NCBI GenBank assembly: GCA_913774795.1
Contig: CAJYIL010000618.1
Coordinates: forward strand, 1 to 11,312
DNA length: 11,312 nt
Source of the DNA: Pseudobdellovibrionaceae bacterium
Lineage (GTDB): Bacteria > Bdellovibrionota > Bdellovibrionia > Bdellovibrionales > JAMPXM01
Reading direction: 5' to 3'
Made by a program: the position numbers and the translations under genes. Positions 6,736 through 11,312 of this stretch are shown in pieces. Position 1 is the stretch's first letter. Each line of letters starts with the position of its first letter. The notes under the pieces were generated by a model. That model had not been told where the DNA came from, made no database searches, and worked only from the letters and a program-made list of their open reading frames with translations.

Positions 6736-8931
6736 ATGAAAAAACCGGTCGTTCTCCGCATTTTCAAAGGTGAGCAGCTTCTCGGTGTGAAGCAATTCAC
6801 CGAATCGCAAATCGTTCTCGGAAAACCGGGCGACGTCCAAGTTCCTCTCGAAGGCGAAAAGGTCTCCGTTATTCACGCGGCGATCGAAGAGCGCGATACG
6901 GGTTACTTCATCTGCGATCTCGGTTCTGAATCAGGCACTTTTAAAAACGGTGAAGCGGTCCTCGATGCACCGATTGAATCGGGCGATATCGTCCAGGTCG
7001 GTGAATTCCGGATCGAGTTCTTTATCGGTGTTCCGAAACCGAAGGCAGCTCCCGGCAGCGTCGAGATGACATCGGTCGCACCGCTCGCCGCACCAACTCC
7101 GCAGACGACGGCTCCAACTCCGCAAGCGGCGCAGCCGCCTCCGACTCAACCGCAACAGGCTCAAGCCCCGCAAGCCCCAAAGCCGCAAGTTCCACAAGCG
7201 CCGAAAGCACCAAAAAAAGAAGAAAAGCCCGTCGGTTCCACAGTCGCACAGACGATCGTGAGCCAACCGGCTATTCCGCCAACGGGTTTCGACCCAATGC
7301 CAGCACCAGTTGTCGGAGCCGGCATGAGCATGGCCGGTCCACGCGTGAGTTCACCAGCAAAGACCGCACGTCGCGGTGGTGACCCGAACGCGAAATCAAA
7401 ACGTAAGAAGACATTCGCTCCTCCAAGCAAGTACAACGACGTTCGCGACTACGTGAAACCTTCAAAAGGCACGGTCGTTGAAGTTCTCGTCGCTTGGCGC
7501 GAGCGCGTGATCGAGACTTACCACTTCAGCGAAAAGAAGACGGTGACGGTGGGTTCTAGCCCAGGTGCCGACATCGTTCTCCCGGTTCTCTCAGGCCGCG
7601 TTCGTAAAATGCCTCTCTTGCAGATCGATCGCGCCGCGAAAGTTTTGATTTCGCCGGAGATGACGGGCGAGCTGGTCCGCGGACAAACAACGTCGAGCTT
7701 CGTCGAACTCGTTCGCCAGAACAAGATGACGAAAGATGGCGCGTCTTACGCGATCAATCTTGAGCAAGGCGAGATGGTTCGCATCGACATGAATGACCAA
7801 ATCTCGGTCATCATTCGTTACACATCAGATTCGCCAAAGCCTCTTGTTGCGCCCCTCTTCGATCTCACGACAGCTGAATTCTCAGGTGTCGTCTTGGCCG
7901 GCGTGTTGATCGCAATTTTGCGTCTCTATACGTTCTTGTACACACCGCCGACTGTTCTTCCAGGTGACGAGCCCGAAGAGCCGACACGCATCGCACTCAT
8001 CGCGACGCCGACGCCGATTCCTCCAGTGCCGCCACCGGTTCCGAAAGAAGTATCGACGCCGGCGCCGACACCACCGCCGGTCGTCGTGAAAGCGACTCCG
8101 CAGCCAACAAAGGCTCCAGAGATCCGCGAAGCTCAGAAGAAGCCGCAAACAAAACCGGTGACGAATCTGACGACGAAGAACGATCCAGGTGCCTCGGCGA
8201 AAGCCGCTCCAAACCCGGACAAAACGGCGAAGACAAAAGTCGGATCCGTGAAGCAGGGCGGAGCGATCAAGCAAACGCAGAACCAAGGTTCGCAGTTCAA
8301 TTCGAAGCCTGACAAAAACAAAGAAGCTCTCTTCTCGGCCTTCGGTGGCGGAGGAGCGCAAGATAAGCTTTCGAAATCGCACACCGGAGCGGGCGAACTC
8401 GCCGGCATGGCGAACGCAGCAAACGGCAAATCTGGTTTCGACACGAATCGCGCGGGCACCGGTCTCGGCGCCGTGAAGGACACGGGCGCAGGTGACAACG
8501 GAAAAGCTCTCGAAGCCGGTATCAAAGGCGGCATCGGAACAACCGGTCGTGGCTCGGGTCAATCGGGATACGGAACTGGTGGTCTCGGAAACAAAGCGGG
8601 ATCAAAAATCGTAACGGGTGGTGCGGGCGAAAGTTTCTCGGGCACGATCGACCGCGAGGCGATTCGCCGAGTTTTGAAAGCGAACGAGCGCACGATTAAG
8701 TCGTGCTATGAGCGTCAACTCAACCGCAACCCAGAGCTGTTCGGTAAACTCGTTCTCACTTGGGACATCACCGACGGCGGTCGCGCGATGAACGTACACG
8801 TCGGATCGAACGAACTCGGAAACCAAGACGTCGCAAACTGTATCATGGACCGCTTGAAAACATGGAAGTTCCCGGATCCGCCTGCCAACCAAACGGTTGA
8901 GGTTTCGTATCCGTGGTTCTTCTCGAACTAA
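6736..8931 (+). CDS. Inner-membrane FHA and TonB-like force-transducing protein, GltG/PglI-like
   Basis: This 731-residue protein likely crosses the inner membrane once and couples the motor to periplasmic partners. In order: FHA domain (about 5-97) with S44, H47, the DLGSESGT turn and N71-G72; a Pro/Gln/Ala linker (about 102-210); a basic segment (211-245); a second beta-rich domain (246-365) beginning VVEVLVAWRERV and containing VGSSPGADIVLP, like a degenerate FHA; one membrane helix (382-402); a Pro-rich periplasmic stretch (404-460); a Gly-rich region (about 535-632); and an AgmX/PglI C-terminal, TonB-like domain (633-731). That domain has 'IKSCYERQL' (C657), 'CIMDRLKTWKFP' (C702) and the closing VSYPWFF. 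No signal peptide is present, so the FHA end stays in the cytoplasm. It starts four bases after the GltF-like stop, with GAAGG at 6720-6724. Lack of a GYF/zinc-ribbon N-terminus argues against GltJ/AgmX. Confidence 0.85.
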   Translation: MKKPVVLRIFKGEQLLGVKQFTESQIVLGKPGDVQVPLEGEKVSVIHAAIEERDTGYFICDLGSESGTFKNGEAVLDAPIESGDIVQVGEFRIEFFIGVPKPKAAPGSVEMTSVAPLAAPTPQTTAPTPQAAQPPPTQPQQAQAPQAPKPQVPQAPKAPKKEEKPVGSTVAQTIVSQPAIPPTGFDPMPAPVVGAGMSMAGPRVSSPAKTARRGGDPNAKSKRKKTFAPPSKYNDVRDYVKPSKGTVVEVLVAWRERVIETYHFSEKKTVTVGSSPGADIVLPVLSGRVRKMPLLQIDRAAKVLISPEMTGELVRGQTTSSFVELVRQNKMTKDGASYAINLEQGEMVRIDMNDQISVIIRYTSDSPKPLVAPLFDLTTAEFSGVVLAGVLIAILRLYTFLYTPPTVLPGDEPEEPTRIALIATPTPIPPVPPPVPKEVSTPAPTPPPVVVKATPQPTKAPEIREAQKKPQTKPVTNLTTKNDPGASAKAAPNPDKTAKTKVGSVKQGGAIKQTQNQGSQFNSKPDKNKEALFSAFGGGGAQDKLSKSHTGAGELAGMANAANGKSGFDTNRAGTGLGAVKDTGAGDNGKALEAGIKGGIGTTGRGSGQSGYGTGGLGNKAGSKIVTGGAGESFSGTIDREAIRRVLKANERTIKSCYERQLNRNPELFGKLVLTWDITDGGRAMNVHVGSNELGNQDVANCIMDRLKTWKFPDPPANQTVEVSYPWFFSN
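6748..7026 (+). other. FHA domain region of the GltG-like protein
   Basis: Encodes residues 5-97. The usual phosphothreonine-binding residues are mostly kept: S44 and H47 (SxxH) and N71-G72 after GTFK. The loop Arg normally following Gly is Lys30 (VLGKPGDVQVPL), so phosphopeptide affinity may be altered. The fold assignment is by motif order. Confidence 0.75.
7471..7830 (+). other. Second cytoplasmic beta-rich domain, FHA-like and degenerate
   Basis: Encodes residues 246-365. It contains a GSSPGADIVLP segment (273-283) like the first strands of an FHA domain, but the SxxH and NG motifs are missing. It ends with VIIRYTSD before the membrane helix. It may be a pseudo-FHA or a family-specific domain; no structure-based test was possible here. 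Confidence 0.5.
7879..7941 (+). other. Single membrane-spanning helix of the GltG-like protein
   Basis: Encodes residues 382-402 (FSGVVLAGVLIAILRLYTFL and one more). It is the only long hydrophobic stretch in the protein and separates the cytoplasmic FHA part from the Pro-rich periplasmic part. Arg396 lies about two-thirds of the way along it. Confidence 0.8.
8632..8928 (+). other. AgmX/PglI C-terminal (TonB-like) domain
   Basis: Encodes residues 633-731. Recognisable points are DREAIRRVLKANERTIKSCY, GKLVLTWDI, two cysteines (C657, C702), WKFPDPP and the end VSYPWFF. In this family the domain is a periplasmic TonB-like tip; the two cysteines are a recurrent pair and may form a disulfide. Confidence 0.85.
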
Positions 8932-8949
8932 GCGCGCCGAAAAACGCGC
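8932..8949 (+). other. Short GC hairpin in the 60-base gap before the motor genes
   Basis: GCGCG (8932-8936) can pair with CGCGC (8945-8949) around an eight-base loop. No T-run follows, so it is not a normal intrinsic terminator. It could affect mRNA processing or stability between the GltG-like gene and the motor genes, or be chance. No convincing promoter was found in 8932-8991. Confidence 0.3.
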
Positions 8950-8975
8950 ACAAACTGAATTGAAAACTGGAAAAC

Positions 8976-8982
8976 AGGGGAG
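8976..8982 (+). promoter_or_regulatory. Strong Shine-Dalgarno AGGGGAG deciding the GTG start at 8992
   Basis: AGGGGAG lies nine bases before GTG 8992. It is among the best ribosome-binding sites in the window, as expected for a channel subunit needed in several copies per motor. It supports the GTG start over ATG 9070, which would delete the part before the first membrane helix. Confidence 0.75.
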
Positions 8983-8991
8983 ATCTCAAAC

Positions 8992-9666
8992 GTGGAACCG
9001 ACAGCAGCCGTAGCCGTAGCCGACAATTCCAACTTTATCGTTCACGCCTTTAAGGTCGGCGGACCTGCGATGTATGTCATCGCGGCCGTGGGCTTCTTGA
9101 CCGTGATTCTAATCCTCGAGCGCTTCGTTACGCTTCGTTCACTCACCGTGAACAAAGGCGATTTCAACGAGCACTTATTCGGGATGGTTCTTCGCGGTGA
9201 CATCCGCCAAGCAATCACTTATTGCGATACGAAACCGACTCCGCTCACATCGACTCTCAAAGCGGGTCTCGTTCAAGTCATGAACCACCGCCCAGACGAA
9301 GAGGTGCAAGTGGCGATGGACGCAACCGTTCTTCGCGAAACTCCGAAAGTCGAAGGTTGGGCGTCCTTCCTCGCGGTCTTCGGTAACGTGGCAACCCTCA
9401 TCGGGTTGATCGGTACGATCTCAGGTATGATCTCGTCGTTCGCGGCGATCTCGAACCAAAACGGGGCGCAAAAAGCAGAAGGTCTCTCGAGAGGTATCTC
9501 GGAAGCCCTCCACTGTACAGCCTTCGGACTCATCGTCGCGGTTCTCGCGATCTTGTTCTACGGTTACTTCCAGCTCCGCATTTCGCGCATCTTAAACGAC
9601 GTCGTTGAAAGCTCGATGAGCTTGATGAACCTCGTCGTAGCAAACCGCGATAAAATTAAAGAATAA
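8992..9666 (+). CDS. TolQ/ExbB/MotA-family motor channel subunit, AglR-like
   Basis: This 224-residue inner-membrane protein would be the multimeric proton-channel subunit of the motor. Three membrane helices are visible: about 24-45, 123-150 and 171-195. The family signature is clear in helix 2 (GNVATLIGLIGTISGMISSF) and helix 3 (GISEALHCTAFGLIVAVLAI). Thr142 and the pair Glu171/Thr176 align with E. coli ExbB Thr148 and Glu176/Thr181, residues lining the ion path. The cytoplasmic loop between helices 1 and 2 is about 75 residues, usual for TolQ/ExbB and shorter than in MotA. It starts with GTG behind a strong ribosome-binding site and is followed after 13 bases by two ExbD-type genes. Next to a GltG-like gene with two TolR paralogues, it best matches AglR. 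Plain TolQ is less likely because TolA, TolB and Pal are absent from the window. Confidence 0.9.
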   Translation: MEPTAAVAVADNSNFIVHAFKVGGPAMYVIAAVGFLTVILILERFVTLRSLTVNKGDFNEHLFGMVLRGDIRQAITYCDTKPTPLTSTLKAGLVQVMNHRPDEEVQVAMDATVLRETPKVEGWASFLAVFGNVATLIGLIGTISGMISSFAAISNQNGAQKAEGLSRGISEALHCTAFGLIVAVLAILFYGYFQLRISRILNDVVESSMSLMNLVVANRDKIKE

Positions 9667-9679
9667 GAAGGCGGCTTAG

Positions 9680-10150
9680 ATGGCTCAGGTCGAAGAAAGT
9701 GGTAACGGACGAAGCTCCAACGTTGAACTGAACCTGGTTCCGTTCATCGACTTAATGTCAGTCTTGATCACGTTCCTTCTGATCACGGCGGTCTGGAGCC
9801 AAGTCTCGATGATTCAGTTGGGTTCTAGCCTTTACGCGAAGAAGACCGACGATAAACCACAAGAAACTCCTCCGCTCGCAGATATCCCCTTGCGAGTCGA
9901 CGTGAAAGAAATGGGTTTTAGAATCATCATCGGATCAGAAAAGTTCGAGATCGCAAAAGCGGGCACGGAGTGGAATTGGCCGGGCCTCGTCGAACGATTG
10001 AAGAGCATCAAAGAAAAATATCCTGAGAAAAATGACGGCGTGATCACGGTCGATGAGAGTCTCGCTTACGAGAATCTCATCACCGGCATGGACACGATGA
10101 TCCAGAACGGCTTTCAGAACATTTCTGTTTCGACAGCTCAGCCTGAATAA
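9680..10150 (+). CDS. TolR/ExbD-family motor subunit, AglQ-like
   Basis: This 156-residue protein has a short cytoplasmic N-terminus, one membrane helix (about 20-40) and a periplasmic ExbD-type domain (about 65-155). The helix begins LNLVPFIDLMSVLITFLLIT, with the invariant aspartate at Asp24, equivalent to ExbD Asp25 and TolR Asp23, which carries the proton. The periplasmic part ends with the usual ExbD layout (GVITVDESLAYENLITGMDT, then NGFQNISVS). An AAGG at 9668-9671 lies eight bases before the ATG. It follows the AglR-like gene by 13 bases and precedes a second ExbD-type gene by 11, the same R-Q-S set as in M. xanthus. Which paralogue is AglQ and which AglS is inferred from order and size; the ExbD family call is firm. 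Confidence 0.88.
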   Translation: MAQVEESGNGRSSNVELNLVPFIDLMSVLITFLLITAVWSQVSMIQLGSSLYAKKTDDKPQETPPLADIPLRVDVKEMGFRIIIGSEKFEIAKAGTEWNWPGLVERLKSIKEKYPEKNDGVITVDESLAYENLITGMDTMIQNGFQNISVSTAQPE

Positions 10151-10161
10151 GAGAGTCAACG

Positions 10162-10725
10162 ATGGCGATTTACGCACCCGGAAGACGAGACAGACATAAC
10201 CGACCGCTCCGCTCGCGCGGCAGAGCTGTCGTCGCGATGCTTTCGCTCACAGCGATGGTCGACATGTTTACGGTCGTCGCGGTCTTCCTCCTCCAGAACT
10301 ACAAGACGACAGGCGAAACGATTCAGCTCGATGAAGCTGTTCCGCTCCCGAAAGCTCACGCGGTCAAAGAACTTCGTCCGGCCACGGTCGTGATCATCTC
10401 GAAAGAGAAAGTCATGCTCGATAAGGCGGTCGTCACATCTTTTGATCAAGTCAAAGAGCAAGCCGATTGGCACATCTCCGCTCTCGAGTCAGCTTTGCAA
10501 GCGAAGTTCAAGGAGCTCGCTGACAAACGCTCGGGTCTGGCAGGACAAATTAAGAATGCGGTTGATCCATCGGGGTCACCGACCAACGATCCCGCTGACG
10601 ATCATCGCGTGACCGTACAGGCCGATAAAACGATCGACTTCTTATCAGTGAAAAAAGTGATGATGACGCTGACCGAGGCGGGCGCATCCGAGATTAACTT
10701 CGCCGTCATTAAAGAAGAAGAATAG
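10162..10725 (+). CDS. TolR/ExbD-family motor subunit with insertion, AglS-like
   Basis: This 187-residue second ExbD-type protein has a strongly basic N-terminus of about 22 residues (seven Arg between positions 8 and 21). One membrane helix follows (about 26-46, LSLTAMVDMFTVVAVFLLQN) with the conserved aspartate at Asp34. The periplasmic domain keeps the ExbD ending (RVTVQADKTIDFLSVKKVMM, then EAGASEINFAVI). It holds an extra helical and Pro/Asp/Ser-rich stretch at about 105-147 compared with the AglQ-like protein, which makes it longer than a typical ExbD. GAGAG at 10151-10155 lies six bases before the ATG. It is the last gene before the shared terminator. It is AglS-like by position and by being the second TolR homologue. 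Confidence 0.87.
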   Translation: MAIYAPGRRDRHNRPLRSRGRAVVAMLSLTAMVDMFTVVAVFLLQNYKTTGETIQLDEAVPLPKAHAVKELRPATVVIISKEKVMLDKAVVTSFDQVKEQADWHISALESALQAKFKELADKRSGLAGQIKNAVDPSGSPTNDPADDHRVTVQADKTIDFLSVKKVMMTLTEAGASEINFAVIKEEE

Positions 10726-10746
10726 CCGAGCTATCTCATTTTCATA

Positions 10747-10774
10747 AAAAAAGGGGCGTATTCGCCCCTTTTTT
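10747..10774. terminator. Bidirectional intrinsic terminator between convergent genes
   Basis: GGGGCG (10753-10758) pairs with CGCCCC (10763-10768) around a TATT loop. Flanking A-run (10746-10752) and T-run (10769-10774) extend the stem and give a U-tract on either strand. It ends the motor operon on the plus strand and the fasciclin gene on the minus strand. The rest of 10726-10800 shows nothing else. Confidence 0.92.
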
Positions 10775-10800
10775 ATTGGATCACGAAGCGACGAAGGTTT

Positions 10801-11312
10801 TTACTTCGGCATCAAGACAGAGTCGACAACGTGAATGACGCCGTTCGATTGGTAGACATCGGCGATCGTGACTTTCGCCGCCGCTCCCTTTTCGTCTTTG
10901 ATCATCAAATCTTTGCCTTCCATGTACGCCCAGAGTTTTCCACCTTGAACGGTCTTGAGCTCAGCTTTGCCTTTTCCTTTTTTGATCGCGGCAGCGACCG
11001 CCTTCGAATCGAGTTTACCAGCGACGACGTGATAAGTGAGAACACTCGAAAGAGTCGCTTTGTTCTCGGGCTTCAAGAGAGTATCAACAGTTCCGGCAGG
11101 CAATTTCGCGAACGCTTCGTTAGTTGGAGCGAAAACAGTGAAGGGCCCTTTGCCTTTCAACGTCTCAACGAGGCCCGCTGCTTTAACGGCCGCAACGAGC
11201 GTGGTGTGATCCTTCGAATTGACAGCATTGTCGATGATGTCTTTCGAAGGGTACATCGCGGCACCTCCAACCTCGACGGTTTTCTCGGCAAACGCAGAGG
11301 CAGTGATAGTGA
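10801..11312 (-). CDS. Secreted fasciclin (FAS1) domain protein, N-terminus cut by window end
   Basis: This encodes a single FAS1 domain, a fold associated with adhesion or surface binding; bacterial members are usually secreted or periplasmic. The domain is complete: DIIDNAV and TLVAAVKAAGLVETLKGKG, the H1 motif FTVFAPTNEAFAKLPAGTV, YHVVAGK, and the H2 motif GVIHVVDSVLMPK at the C-terminus. An ATG at 11254-11256 is not the true start. The frame stays open to 11312 and the upstream residues TITASAFA-EKTVEVGGAA look like the end of a signal peptide cleaved after AFA, so the start lies outside the window. It is convergent with the motor operon and shares its terminator, so it is a separate transcription unit. 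A functional link to the machine is possible but not shown. Confidence 0.9.
   Translation of the reverse strand, partial: TITASAFAEKTVEVGGAAMYPSKDIIDNAVNSKDHTTLVAAVKAAGLVETLKGKGPFTVFAPTNEAFAKLPAGTVDTLLKPENKATLSSVLTYHVVAGKLDSKAVAAAIKKGKGKAELKTVQGGKLWAYMEGKDLMIKDEKGAAAKVTIADVYQSNGVIHVVDSVLMPK

Noticed and set aside
7882..8562. 226-residue open frame on the minus strand inside the GltG-like gene
   Set aside because: Very Arg-rich mirror of the Pro/Gly-rich periplasmic part; explained by the GC-rich codons of the real gene.
8950..8991. Possible internal promoter with TTGAAA near 8960
   Set aside because: No matching -10 box at suitable spacing before the GTG start.
9007..9021. Short GTAGCC direct repeat near the start of the AglR-like gene
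   Set aside because: Only about two and a half copies, encoding an Ala-Val run in an unimportant N-terminus; too short to mean much.
8992..10725. Interpretation of the motor genes as an ordinary Tol-Pal or TonB-ExbBD system
   Set aside because: No TolA, TolB, Pal or TonB receptor is nearby; two different TolR-type genes follow a GltG-like gene, which fits the Agl motor better.
11254..11256. ATG (minus strand) as start of the fasciclin protein
   Set aside because: The frame continues upstream to the window edge and encodes what looks like the end of a signal peptide (ASAFA).

Overview
The window reads as chromosome of a Gram-negative, probably predatory-type or gliding deltaproteobacterial relative, most likely Bdellovibrionota or a neighbouring myxobacterial-type lineage. 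That placement is inference: it rests on the protein families seen (OMP_myx_plus-type barrel, GltC/GltD/GltE-like TPR proteins, FHA plus AgmX/PglI C-terminal protein, a TolQ/TolR-type motor with two TolR paralogues) and on moderate GC with heavy use of TCG, CTC, GCG and CGC codons. No RNA gene, insertion sequence, CRISPR array or prophage is visible.

Layout. Bases 2-10725 are one tightly packed plus-strand block of nine genes. They are: a 5'-truncated outer-membrane beta-barrel (2-493); a 604-residue secreted TPR protein resembling GltC (490-2304); a 1067-residue secreted TPR protein resembling GltD/AgnA (2297-5500); a TPR lipoprotein resembling GltE/AglT (5500-6351); a small exported protein resembling GltF (6348-6731); a membrane FHA/TonB-like protein resembling GltG/PglI (6736-8931); a TolQ/ExbB-type channel resembling AglR (8992-9666); and two TolR/ExbD-type proteins resembling AglQ (9680-10150) and AglS (10162-10725). 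The first five junctions are overlaps of 1-8 bases or a 4-base gap. The motor genes follow after one 60-base gap. A strong bidirectional terminator (10747-10774) ends the block. A convergent fasciclin-domain gene (10801 to beyond 11312, minus strand) shares it and is cut by the window end.

How they work together (family knowledge plus inference). The AglR/AglQ/AglS-like proteins would form a proton-driven inner-membrane motor. The GltG-like protein spans the inner membrane, with an FHA head in the cytoplasm and a TonB-like tip in the periplasm. It would pass force through the periplasmic TPR proteins (GltC-, GltD-, GltF-like) and the lipoprotein (GltE-like) to the outer-membrane barrel. In Myxococcus xanthus the same parts drive focal-adhesion gliding (Agl-Glt) or, through paralogues (Nfs), surface polysaccharide deposition on spores. 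The parts lie at separate loci there, whereas here the core is fused into one operon. No homologue of GltI, GltJ, MglA or AglZ is present in the window, so polarity-controlled gliding cannot be assumed.
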